64,000 nucleotides of DNA from Fundidesulfovibrio magnetotacticus. Its GTDB lineage: Bacteria; Desulfobacterota; Desulfovibrionia; Desulfovibrionales; Desulfovibrionaceae. This document shows, in pieces, positions 8,695 through 16,725 of this stretch. Numbering within the stretch: the first letter of the stretch is position 1; every line of letters begins with the position of its first letter. Below the pieces are notes generated by a model, which saw nothing but the letters and a program-made list of their open reading frames with translations, did not search any database and was not told the origin of the DNA. The stretch covers positions 145,318 to 209,317 of the forward strand of contig NZ_BLTE01000005.1 of the NCBI RefSeq assembly GCF_013019105.1. Direction: 5' to 3'. The position numbers and the translations under genes were made by a program.

Positions 8695-10306
8695 GACGTA
8701 CTGCGGGCTTTCGCGCGAGGACTACCTCCAGCGCATCGTGGATTTCCACAATTACGCCGCGCCCGGGGTGGTCGTGGGCGGCATGATGGTGGACGCCGCG
8801 CGCCGCCACCTGCCCGAAGGCACGCTCTTCGAGGCCCTCTGCGAGACCGGGGCCTGCCTGCCCGACGCCGTGCAGCTCTTCACCCCCTGCACCCTGGGCA
8901 ACGGCTGGCTGCGCGTGAAGGACCTGGGACGCTACGCCCTGACCCTCTACGACAAATACACCGGCAAAGGCTTCCGCGCCCACCTGGACCCCGCCGCCTT
9001 CGCCTCCTGGCCGGAAATCGCGGGCTGGTTCCTCAAGACCAAGCCCAAGAAGGACCAGGACTCCGACCGGCTCCGGGAAGATATCTTCGAGGCGGGCGAG
9101 TCCCTGCTCACCCTGCGCGAGGCCCAGGTGACCCCCGAATTCCTGGGCAAGCGCCCCAAGGGCGCCATCGCCGTGTGCCCGCGCTGCGCCGAGGCCTACC
9201 CGGCCATGCACGGCCCGGTCTGCCTGGGCTGCGCCGGGCAGTCCCCCCTGGCCAGGACCAAGGCCCGGCCGCGCCTCACCCCCGTGCCCGTGGAGCAGGC
9301 CGTGGGCCGCCAGGCCCTGCACGACATGACCCTGGTGGAGCCCGGACGCTCCAAGGGCGCGGCCTTCGTCAAGGGCCAGACCCTGGACGCGGGCGACCTC
9401 TGCCGCCTTCAGCGCATGGGGCGCTTCCACGTCTACGTGCAGGACGCCGCCTCCGGCGACGAGGCCTTCGTGCACGAGGACGACGCCGCCACCGCCCTGG
9501 CCGGGGCCGTGTGCGACTCCTCCGGCATCGAGCCCGCCGGAGCCCCCCGCGAAGGCAAGATCACCCTGCTGGCCTCCCGCGACGGCCTCCTCCACATCGA
9601 CGTGGAACGTCTGGCCGCCCTGAACTCCCTGGCCGACGTGGCCCTCTCCCTGCGCCACGACGCAAGCCTCGTGAAAGCCGGAGAGCCCGTGGGCGGCGTG
9701 CGCGCCATCCCCCTCTACATCGACCGCGAACTCCTGGAAGACGCCCTGGGCCTGGCCGCCGGGGAACCCCTGGCCAGCGTGCGCCCCCTGCGCAAGGCGC
9801 GCGCCGGGGCGCTCATCACCGGCACCGAGGTGTTCACCGGGCTCATCGAGGACAAGTTCGCCCCCGTGCTGGCCGCCAAACTGGCCCCCCTGGGTTCCCA
9901 ACTGGCCGAGACCCGCTTCGCCCCCGACGACGCCGCATCCATCGCCCGGGGCGTGCGCGAGCTGCTCGACGCGGGGTGCGATTTCCTCTTCACCACCGCG
10001 GGCATGAGCGTGGACCCCGGCGACGTGACCCTCCAGGGCCTGCTGGACGCCGGGCTCGAAGACCACATCTTCGGCATGCCCGTGCTCCCCGGCAACATGA
10101 CCCTGGTGGGGCGCATCGGCCACGTCCCCGTCATGGGCGTCCCGGCCTGCGCGCTCTTCCACAAGACCACCAGCCTGGACCTCCTGCTCCCCCGGGTGCT
10201 GGCGGGCGTGCCCGTCACGCGCGCGCTCCTGGCGCGCATGGGGCACGGCGGCTTCTGCATGGACTGCAAGCGCTGCACCTTCCCCCACTGCCCCTTCGGC
10301 AAGTAG
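8681..10306 (+). CDS. FmdE domain - zinc ribbon - molybdopterin-binding domain fusion
   Basis: A 541-residue multidomain protein. Residues 1-130 match the FmdE family (named after formylmethanofuran dehydrogenase subunit E), with CETGACLPDAVQLFTPCTLG and GRYALTLYDKYTGKGFR. A four-cysteine ribbon follows (C166, C169, C181, C184). The middle, to about 360, resembles a MoeA-like linker region. Residues about 370-520 form a MoCF/MoaB-type molybdopterin-binding domain (ALITGTEVFTGLIEDK; TTAGMSVDPGDVT; LPGNM). The tail ends in C526-xx-C529-xx-C532-xxxx-C537, a possible metal or Fe-S site. ATG at 8681 or 8687 could be used. Overlap with the ModE-like gene implies a joint function in molybdenum cofactor handling. 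The exact reaction is unknown. Confidence 0.85.
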   Translation: MLMDRTYCGLSREDYLQRIVDFHNYAAPGVVVGGMMVDAARRHLPEGTLFEALCETGACLPDAVQLFTPCTLGNGWLRVKDLGRYALTLYDKYTGKGFRAHLDPAAFASWPEIAGWFLKTKPKKDQDSDRLREDIFEAGESLLTLREAQVTPEFLGKRPKGAIAVCPRCAEAYPAMHGPVCLGCAGQSPLARTKARPRLTPVPVEQAVGRQALHDMTLVEPGRSKGAAFVKGQTLDAGDLCRLQRMGRFHVYVQDAASGDEAFVHEDDAATALAGAVCDSSGIEPAGAPREGKITLLASRDGLLHIDVERLAALNSLADVALSLRHDASLVKAGEPVGGVRAIPLYIDRELLEDALGLAAGEPLASVRPLRKARAGALITGTEVFTGLIEDKFAPVLAAKLAPLGSQLAETRFAPDDAASIARGVRELLDAGCDFLFTTAGMSVDPGDVTLQGLLDAGLEDHIFGMPVLPGNMTLVGRIGHVPVMGVPACALFHKTTSLDLLLPRVLAGVPVTRALLARMGHGGFCMDCKRCTFPHCPFGK

Positions 10307-10482
10307 CGGACGGACAACGCGCGGCGGCGGACGCGGGCGGGACGCCGGACCGGAGGCGGCGTTGCGCGCGCGAGGACAGGCGCGAACAGCCGGTCCTTCC
10401 CCGCACGTCAACGGGATGCGAACGGCACGCGCCGGGGCAGTTTCGTGTTTCCACCCGGACGGGTATGGGATAACCTCGGGCC

Positions 10483-10566
10483 ATGAACAAGTCGTTCCCC
10501 CTGCGCCTCTGCGCGGGATACCTCCTGGGGTCGGTGCTCCTGGCCATCTACGGCGGCCGGGTCTGA
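10483..10566 (+). other. In-frame upstream segment ending in UGA, likely original N-terminus of the phosphatase
   Basis: An ATG followed by 26 codons encodes a basic start and a hydrophobic segment (LCAGYLLGSVLLAIYGG), then TGA at 10564-10566. Only two codons later, in the same frame, comes the ATG assigned to the phosphatase. Without the TGA the segment would simply be its first membrane helix. It may be a nonsense mutation (for example TGG to TGA), a sequencing error, or a short leader peptide with reinitiation. Confidence 0.55.
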
Positions 10567-10572
10567 CCCTTC

Positions 10573-12030
10573 ATGGACTCGCTGCCCCCCGTGCACCTGG
10601 GGGCCATCGTCCTCGCCGCGTCCGCCGTGGTCCTGCTGGCCAGGGTCCCCCTGGAGAAGGCCCTGGTGGAAGGAGCGGACATCTTCGGCCAGCCGCGCAG
10701 CCAGTTCCTGCTGGACCTCGCCCTGGGCCTCGCCGCCGGGGGGCTGGCCGGGCTCTTCAACACCCTGGCCCTGGGCTTTCCTCCCTTCAGCGGCTTCAAG
10801 CTCTTCGTGGGCATGGGCGCGCTGGCCTTCCTGCTGGCCCTGGATTCTGCCATCACCCGCCAGCGCCTGATCATCGACCGCGCCTGCACCAAGAACTGGC
10901 GCACCCCGCCCGAGTCCGTGCACCCCATGGCCCGCAAGCTGGCCCTGGTGGCCGTGAGCTCCGCCGTCTTCGTGGCCGCGCTCATCACCCTCATCCTGGC
11001 CAACGGCGTGGACTGGCTGGCCATGCACGCCGCCGATCCGGCCGCCCTGGCCCAGGCCAAACGCTCGGTGACCCTGGAAGTGGTGTACGTCACGGGCGTG
11101 CTGGTGGCGGGCGTGGGCTTTCTGATCGTGCGCTACGCCGAGAACCTGCGCAGGCTCCTGGCCGAGCAGACCGGCGTGCTGGAATCCGTGAGCAAGGGCG
11201 ACCTCTCCCGGCGCATCCCCGTGGCCACGGCCGACGAATTCGGGGTGATCGCCGCGCGCACCAACGCCATGATCGAAGGCCTCAAACACCGCACGGAACT
11301 CATGAACGCCCTGGAGCAGGCCAAGGCCGTGCAACGCAGCCTCCTGCCCGGGCAGATCCCCGTGCGCGAGGGCCTGGACATGGCCGCCACGGCCTCCTAC
11401 TCCGGCCAGACCGGCGGCGACTACTACGACTTCCTCGAACTGGCGGGCGACTCCCTGGCCGTGGTGGTGGCCGACGTCTCGGGCCACGGAGTGGACTCGG
11501 CCCTGCTCATGGCCTCGGCCCGGGGCTTTCTGCGCCAGGGCGCGCTGTGCCTCTCCGACACTTCGCGCATCGTCACCACCCTCAACCGCCACCTCTCCCG
11601 CGACGTGGCGGGCAGCGGCCACTTCATCACGCTCTTCATGCTGGTCATCGACCCACGCGCCAAGACCGTGGAATGGGTCCGCGCCGGGCACGACCCCGCC
11701 ATCCTCTACGACCCCGCCCAGGACGCCTTCTCCGAACTAGCCGGGCGCGGCCTGCCCCTGGCCGTGGACCAGGAGAGCGCCTACCTCCCCGGACGCCTCA
11801 AGCAGTGGCCCGCCGGACAGATCGCCGTGCTGGGCACCGACGGCCTCTGGGAGGGATTCGCCCCCGACGGCTCCATGTACGGGAAGGACCGCCTGCGCCA
11901 GGTGGTGCGCGACAACGCCCAGGCCACGGCCCAGGAGATCCTCGACGCCGTGGTGGCCGACTGGAAGGACTTCCTGGGCGCGGCGCCGCCCCAGGACGAC
12001 CTCACCCTGGCCGTGATCCGTTTTCTCTAA
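10573..12030 (+). CDS. Membrane-bound SpoIIE/RsbU-type serine phosphatase with HAMP domain
   Basis: A 485-residue PP2C-type (SpoIIE family) protein phosphatase that would dephosphorylate a regulator such as an anti-sigma antagonist. Several hydrophobic segments fill residues 5-200, with TM helices near 8-27, 48-62, 72-90, 118-140 and 170-190. HAMP follows at about 185-240 (GDLSRRIPVATADEFGVIA). The phosphatase domain starts at about 245 with QRSLLPGQIPVREG and has the metal-binding GGDYYDF and VADVSGHGVDSALLM motifs. No convincing ribosome site precedes this ATG, and an in-frame UGA lies three codons upstream, so the natural N-terminus is probably about 30 codons longer. It is followed within 25 bases by the acyltransferase gene. 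Confidence 0.88.
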   Translation: MDSLPPVHLGAIVLAASAVVLLARVPLEKALVEGADIFGQPRSQFLLDLALGLAAGGLAGLFNTLALGFPPFSGFKLFVGMGALAFLLALDSAITRQRLIIDRACTKNWRTPPESVHPMARKLALVAVSSAVFVAALITLILANGVDWLAMHAADPAALAQAKRSVTLEVVYVTGVLVAGVGFLIVRYAENLRRLLAEQTGVLESVSKGDLSRRIPVATADEFGVIAARTNAMIEGLKHRTELMNALEQAKAVQRSLLPGQIPVREGLDMAATASYSGQTGGDYYDFLELAGDSLAVVVADVSGHGVDSALLMASARGFLRQGALCLSDTSRIVTTLNRHLSRDVAGSGHFITLFMLVIDPRAKTVEWVRAGHDPAILYDPAQDAFSELAGRGLPLAVDQESAYLPGRLKQWPAGQIAVLGTDGLWEGFAPDGSMYGKDRLRQVVRDNAQATAQEILDAVVADWKDFLGAAPPQDDLTLAVIRFL

Positions 12031-12051
12031 ACCCCATCCGACGAGGCCTCC

Positions 12052-13134
12052 GTGAAGCGTGAGATTCCCCAGCTGCACTTCATCCGCGCCGCCGCCATGG
12101 TCGGCATCTTCGTCCACCACCTCTTCCAGGGCATCGGCCCTCTGCGCGACGCCTACGCGGGCACCATCCTGGGCCACTTCTTCGTGGATCTGGCCCTGGG
12201 CGTGGCCGTGTTCAACGTGATGACCAGCTTCCTCCTGGCCCTGCCCTACGTGGGCGAGAACCCCGCGCCCATCCCCCGCCTGCGCGACTTCGTTCCCAAG
12301 CGCCTGGCCAGGCTCTGCCCCCACTACTACCTGGCCGTGCTCCTGGTGGTGCTGGGCAACGCCGTGGTCTACCGCATCACCTCCCCCGGCGACTGGCTGC
12401 CCCCGGCCCTCTGGCACCTGCTCTTCCTGGACCCGCTGCGCACCCAGTCCTTCATGTCCAACACGGCGGCCTACTGGTGGCTGGGCCTGCTCTTCCAGTT
12501 CACCCTGGCCTGGCCGCTGATCCTCACGGTCACGCGGCGCTACGGCCTGGAGCGCGTCACGGTGGCGGCCACCCTCGCGCTGTGGACGCTCACGGAGTTC
12601 GTCAAGCTCTGGGGCAAGGCCTCGCCCGACGGCCTGGGCGGCACGCTGGCCTTCCTCTCCTCGTTCAACCTGCCCTCGCGCCTGCCCGAGTTCCTCATGG
12701 GCATGTGGATGGCCCAGCTCTGGAAGCAGGACCCCGACCGCCCCTTCCTGGCCGACGCCAAACTGGGCGGCCTGATCTTCAGCGCCTGCGCCTACTGCCT
12801 CGCCGCCCCCTGGGTCGGACTGCCCACGCCCTGGTTCGCGGGCATCGCCTGGACCCTGGCCCTCTTCCTGGCCCTCTTCTCGCTGCCCCAGGCCGCCCGC
12901 TGGGGCGAAAGGCCCGGCGTGCTCTGGCTCTCGGGGGCCTCCTACGCCATCTACCTGGTCCATCAGCCGGTGCTCAGCTACCTGGACGTGGCCGCGGCCT
13001 CCTTCGCGCCGTGGTGGAAGTTCATCGTGCTCGGCCTGCTGGGCTGGATCCTCTCGGTCAAGGAGGCCCGCTGGCTCGACGAGGCGGCGGCCTGGGTCTC
13101 CGCCAGGCTCCCCGACGCAAAGAAGAAGAAATAG
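12052..13134 (+). CDS. Acyltransferase 3 family membrane protein
   Basis: A 360-residue integral membrane protein of the acyltransferase-3 family (OafA/NodX-like), which transfer acyl groups to carbohydrates of the cell surface. It begins with the family signature in which an Arg and a His pair flank the first helix (LHFIRAAAMVGIFVHHLFQG), followed by about nine further hydrophobic helices. Near the end comes the characteristic SGASYAIYLVHQPVLSYL. A GTG start is used, with GAGG seven bases upstream. It lies between the phosphatase and the serine dehydratase genes with very short gaps, so it may be cotranscribed with both. The glycan acceptor is unknown. Confidence 0.88.
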   Translation: MKREIPQLHFIRAAAMVGIFVHHLFQGIGPLRDAYAGTILGHFFVDLALGVAVFNVMTSFLLALPYVGENPAPIPRLRDFVPKRLARLCPHYYLAVLLVVLGNAVVYRITSPGDWLPPALWHLLFLDPLRTQSFMSNTAAYWWLGLLFQFTLAWPLILTVTRRYGLERVTVAATLALWTLTEFVKLWGKASPDGLGGTLAFLSSFNLPSRLPEFLMGMWMAQLWKQDPDRPFLADAKLGGLIFSACAYCLAAPWVGLPTPWFAGIAWTLALFLALFSLPQAARWGERPGVLWLSGASYAIYLVHQPVLSYLDVAAASFAPWWKFIVLGLLGWILSVKEARWLDEAAAWVSARLPDAKKKK

Positions 13135-13143
13135 AGGTTTCCC

Positions 13144-14547
13144 ATGCCCCTGCGCCCCCTGCCCGGCGACGCCCGGCCCATGTGCCCCGTCACCACGTCC
13201 GTGTTCGAGCTTCTGAAGGTCGGCCCGGGGCCGTCGAGTTCCCACACCATCGGCCCCATGACCGCCGCCGCGGACTTCATGGAGCAGGCCGCACGCCTAC
13301 CGGCCGACCGGCTGGCCCTGGCGCGCGGCCTGAAGGTGACGCTCCAGGGTTCCCTGGCCGCCACCGGGCGCGGCCACGGAACCCTGCGCGCCGTGCTGGC
13401 CGGGCTTTTGGGCAACCGCCCCGAGACCTGCCCGCCGGACATCCTGGACGCCATGGCCGCCTTCGCGGCCGGAGAGCTGAAACTCGGGGCCATCACGCTG
13501 CCCGTCTCCGAGGACTGCGTGGTCTTCGACCTGCTCACCCTGCCCAAGCACCACCCGAACACCCTGGTGTTCCGGCTCCTGGACGCGGACGGCAACGCCC
13601 TGCTGGAGCGCGAGGCCTGGTCCGTGGGCGGCGGCTTCGTGGAGTGGGAGGGCGACACGCCCCCCGAGCGACAGGCCCCGCCCCACCCCTACGAAACCAT
13701 GGCCGACCTGCGCGCCCTGGCCGCCTCCACGGGGCTTTCGCTCCCCGAGATCCTCCTGGCCAACGAGGCGGCGCTCACCGGGCGCACGCCCCAGGAGATC
13801 GCTTCGGGCCTGGAGCGCATCATGCGCGCCATGGAGGACGCCGTGGAGCGCGGCCTGGAGGCCTCGGGCGTGCTGCCCGGCCCCCTGGGCCTGCACCGCA
13901 AGGCCAAGGCCCTCTTCGAGCGCTACCGCCAGGACCCCCAGCAGCAGGACCGCCCCATCCTGGCCCTGTGCGCCTGCGCCTTCGCCGCCGCCGAGGAGAA
14001 CGCCTCGGGCCACACCATCGTCACGGCCCCCACGGCGGGGGCCTCGGGCGTGCTGCCCGCCGTGCTCTACGTCACCAAGAACCTGCGGCCCACGGCGGGC
14101 GTGTTCCGCAAGGACCAGCGCGAGGCCCTGCTGGCCGCCGCCCTGGTGGGCATGCTGGCCAAACACAACGCCTCCGTGAGCGGGGCCGAGGTGGGCTGCC
14201 AGGGCGAGGTGGGCGTGGCCTCGGCCATGGCCGCCGCCTACCTGGCCCAGGTGCACGGCCACTCGCCCGCCGTGGTGGAGAACGCCGCCGAGACGGCCCT
14301 GGAGCACCACCTGGGCCTCACCTGCGACCCGGTGCAGGGCTACGTGCAGATCCCCTGCATCGAGCGCAACGCCATGGGCGCGGTGAAGGCCTACGCCGCC
14401 TACCAGATCGCCGCCGCCGAGACCCCGGGCCACCACATGGTGGGCCTGGACCAGGCCATGCGCGCCATGGCCGAGACCGGGCGCGACATGTGCGCCAAAT
14501 ACAAGGAGACCGCCCAGGGCGGACTGGCCGCCAGCGTGCGCTGCTAG
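13144..14547 (+). CDS. sdaA: L-serine ammonia-lyase, iron-sulfur dependent, single chain
   Basis: Deaminates L-serine to pyruvate and ammonia using a [4Fe-4S] cluster. The 467-residue chain has the fused beta-alpha arrangement of type 2 bacterial enzymes. The N-terminal domain includes VGPGPSSSHTIGPM, the substrate/anion-binding motif. The C-terminal catalytic domain has SGHTIVTAPTAGASGVLPAV and three cluster cysteines at C352 (VGCQGEVG), C394 (LTCDP) and C405 (PCIERNAMG). Their spacing of 42 and 11 residues matches the characterised Legionella enzyme. The cluster makes it oxygen-sensitive, fitting an anaerobe. It starts nine bases after the acyltransferase stop. Confidence 0.96.
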   Translation: MPLRPLPGDARPMCPVTTSVFELLKVGPGPSSSHTIGPMTAAADFMEQAARLPADRLALARGLKVTLQGSLAATGRGHGTLRAVLAGLLGNRPETCPPDILDAMAAFAAGELKLGAITLPVSEDCVVFDLLTLPKHHPNTLVFRLLDADGNALLEREAWSVGGGFVEWEGDTPPERQAPPHPYETMADLRALAASTGLSLPEILLANEAALTGRTPQEIASGLERIMRAMEDAVERGLEASGVLPGPLGLHRKAKALFERYRQDPQQQDRPILALCACAFAAAEENASGHTIVTAPTAGASGVLPAVLYVTKNLRPTAGVFRKDQREALLAAALVGMLAKHNASVSGAEVGCQGEVGVASAMAAAYLAQVHGHSPAVVENAAETALEHHLGLTCDPVQGYVQIPCIERNAMGAVKAYAAYQIAAAETPGHHMVGLDQAMRAMAETGRDMCAKYKETAQGGLAASVRC

Positions 14548-14678
14548 AAGCGTTGCAAGGGGGCTTCTTGAAACGCGTGTGAGGATGGGACGCGCTCACG
14601 CAAGCGCCGTCCGGCGGAGGGCTCCTGGGCGGCGTCATGCCGCTGGGCCAGCCGTTTCCCCAGGGCGGGAGGGGAACC

Positions 14679-15590
14679 ATGCGCATCCACGGAATAGACT
14701 TCACCAGCACCCCGGCCCGGGCCAAGCCCCTGGTCTGCGCCGACGCGTGCCTGGAGGGCGGCGTGCTCGCGGTGGAGTCCCTGACCGTGTTCGAGGGGCC
14801 GGGCGATCGGGCCTTCGAGGCACTGGCCGCGCACCTGCTCTCCGGGGGGACTGCCGTGGCCGGGTTCGATTTCCCCTTCTCCCTCTCGCGCAAGGTCCTC
14901 GTCGGCCCGCACCCCCTCTTCCCGGACATGTCCTGGCCCGCGCCCTGGGAGCCCTTCGCGCGCAGGCTCGCGGACCTCTCACGGGAGGACTTCGCGGCCC
15001 TCCTGGAGGCCTACAAGGCCCCCCGGCCCAAGGGCGACAAGCAGCACAAACGCCTGGCCGACGAGGCCGCCCGCGCCCAAAGCCCCCAGACGCTCCACTA
15101 CACCCCCGTGGCCCGCATGTTCCACGCCGGGGCCGCCCTCTTCCTGAAGCACGGCTTCGACGTGGCCCCACAGCGCCGCACGGACTGCCCCCTCACCGCC
15201 GTGGAGGCCTACCCGGGCCTCTTCGTGCGCGAGATGGCAGGCAAGGCCCCCTACAAGGCCGAGGCTGCCGACCGCGCCAACAACAGGCCCGAACCCGCCC
15301 GGGCACGCCACGAGGCCCGCGCGCGCATCCTCGACGCCCTGGAGGGTCCGGCCTGCCGCGCCCGCTACGGCCTGCGGACGGTCCTGGCCCCGCGCGTGCG
15401 CGAACGCGCCCTGGAGGACGCCACCGGCGACACCCTGGACTCCGCGCTCTGCGCCCTCCAGGCCGCCTGGGCCTGGGAGCGCCGTTCCCAGGGCTGGGGC
15501 ATGCCCGGCCCCGAACGGGTGGACCCCGCCATGCTGGCCTTCGAGGGCTGGATCGCCGATCCGGCCTGCATCGCCCCGGCCCGGCCCTGA
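14679..15590 (+). CDS. DUF429 family protein (RNase H-like fold)
   Basis: A 303-residue protein of the DUF429 family, which has a predicted RNase H/actin-like fold and no established function. It starts with the hallmark GIDFTSTPARAKPLVCAD, where the first Asp is the presumed metal ligand. A second acidic motif follows (VAGFDFPFSLSRK), then the family-typical AVEAYPGLFVREM and, near the end, DTLDSALCALQAAWAW. The start was placed at the ATG preceded by GGGAGGGG rather than one 14 codons upstream that lacks such a site. It stands alone between serine dehydratase and the binding-protein/kinase pair. A nuclease or nucleotide-related role is only a guess. Confidence 0.82.
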   Translation: MRIHGIDFTSTPARAKPLVCADACLEGGVLAVESLTVFEGPGDRAFEALAAHLLSGGTAVAGFDFPFSLSRKVLVGPHPLFPDMSWPAPWEPFARRLADLSREDFAALLEAYKAPRPKGDKQHKRLADEAARAQSPQTLHYTPVARMFHAGAALFLKHGFDVAPQRRTDCPLTAVEAYPGLFVREMAGKAPYKAEAADRANNRPEPARARHEARARILDALEGPACRARYGLRTVLAPRVRERALEDATGDTLDSALCALQAAWAWERRSQGWGMPGPERVDPAMLAFEGWIADPACIAPARP

Positions 15591-15611
15591 CGCCCGGGCG
15601 TGGCGCGCCGC

Positions 15612-15639
15612 TTTACATTCACCCCGCCGGGCGTATACT
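15612..15639 (+). promoter_or_regulatory. Sigma-70-type promoter for the binding-protein/kinase pair
   Basis: TTTACA and TATACT are separated by 16 bases and lie 46 bases upstream of the ATG of the periplasmic binding protein. Both boxes differ by one base from consensus, which is striking in such GC-rich surroundings. Confidence 0.6.
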
Positions 15640-15684
15640 CAATAAAGCATCAGGTATTCCGCCATCGCAGCACAAGGAGCAGCC

Positions 15685-16725
15685 ATGTCTCCCAACGGGC
15701 GGTCCTCCACCGTCCCGGCGCTCGTACTGGCCGGACTTCTTCTGTGCCTCGCCGCACCCTCACCGGCCCAGACGCCCAGGGCGGAGACGCCTTTGCGCGT
15801 CTTCGTGGTGCAAAGCTACAACCAGGAATACGTCTGGACCCGGACCATCAACGAGGGCCTGCGCGAAGCCCTGCGCGGGCTCGACGTGGTCATCGAATTC
15901 TTCTACCTGGACGCCAAGCGCAAGCCCGACCCCGACAACCTCCGGCGTGTGGCCCGGGAAGCCCTGGCCCGCATCGAGGCGCGGCGGCCCCAGGTGGTGG
16001 TGGCCGTGGACGACCCTGCCCAGGCCTACCTGGTGGAGCCCTTCCTGAAGGGCCGCGCCTCGCCGCAGGTGATCTTCTGCGGGGTCAACGCGCCCCTGGC
16101 GCTCTACGGCTACCCGGCGGCCAACGTCTCCGGCGTGCGGGAGCGCTGGCACTTCCGCGAGGGCTTCGCCTTCCTGCGCCAGCTCTTCCCGGACGTCGGC
16201 TCCGTGGCCCTGCTCCTGGACGAATCCGAATCGGCGGGTTTCGTCCTGGACGACCTGCGCGAGGACCAGCGCCTTAACGGCCCCTTCGCCGTGCGCCTGG
16301 CCGCCGTGGAACAGGTGGCGACCTTCCAGGCCTGGAGACGCAAGGTGTTGGAACTCCAGGAGCGCGCCGACGCCCTTGCCCTGGGCCTCTACCACTCGCT
16401 CGTGGACGAGGAGACGGGCCTGGTGGTCCCGCCTGAGCAGGTGGCCGCCTGGAACGACACGGTTGTGCGCAAGCCCACCCTGGGCTTCACCGACTTCTCC
16501 CGCGACCACGGACACCTGGCGGGCGTGCTGGAATCCGGGCACGAGCAGGGTTTCCTGGCCGGCGGCATGGTGCGGGAGATCCTCACGACCAGGGTGGCCG
16601 CCGGAACGCTCCCCGTGCGCATCAACGACCAGGGCATCGTCTTCCTGAACCTGCGCACCGCCGAGCGGCTGGGCCTGAAAATCCCCTACGAATTCATCGA
16701 GGCTGGCGAGGTGGTGGTGCGATGA
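15685..16725 (+). CDS. Periplasmic ABC-type substrate-binding protein, probable kinase partner
   Basis: A 346-residue exported protein of the ABC_sub_bind group (PF04392-like). A signal peptide covers residues 1 to about 28 (LVLAGLLLCLAAPSPAQ). The mature part shows the two-lobed periplasmic-binding pattern: LRVFVVQSYNQEYVWTRTIN, PQVVVAVDDPAQAYLVEPFL, VIFCGVNAP and VALLLDESESAG. The end has LPVRINDQGIVFLNLRTAER, as in family members. There is no ABC permease or ATPase nearby. Instead its stop codon overlaps the start of a sensor histidine kinase in ATGA, so it most likely presents a ligand to that kinase rather than feeding a transporter. The ligand is unknown. Confidence 0.85.
   Translation: MSPNGRSSTVPALVLAGLLLCLAAPSPAQTPRAETPLRVFVVQSYNQEYVWTRTINEGLREALRGLDVVIEFFYLDAKRKPDPDNLRRVAREALARIEARRPQVVVAVDDPAQAYLVEPFLKGRASPQVIFCGVNAPLALYGYPAANVSGVRERWHFREGFAFLRQLFPDVGSVALLLDESESAGFVLDDLREDQRLNGPFAVRLAAVEQVATFQAWRRKVLELQERADALALGLYHSLVDEETGLVVPPEQVAAWNDTVVRKPTLGFTDFSRDHGHLAGVLESGHEQGFLAGGMVREILTTRVAAGTLPVRINDQGIVFLNLRTAERLGLKIPYEFIEAGEVVVR

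Noticed and set aside
10564..10566. Selenocysteine at the in-frame UGA
   Set aside because: The position is in a loop after a membrane helix with no redox motif nearby, and I could not identify a convincing SECIS-like hairpin by eye, so I do not annotate it.
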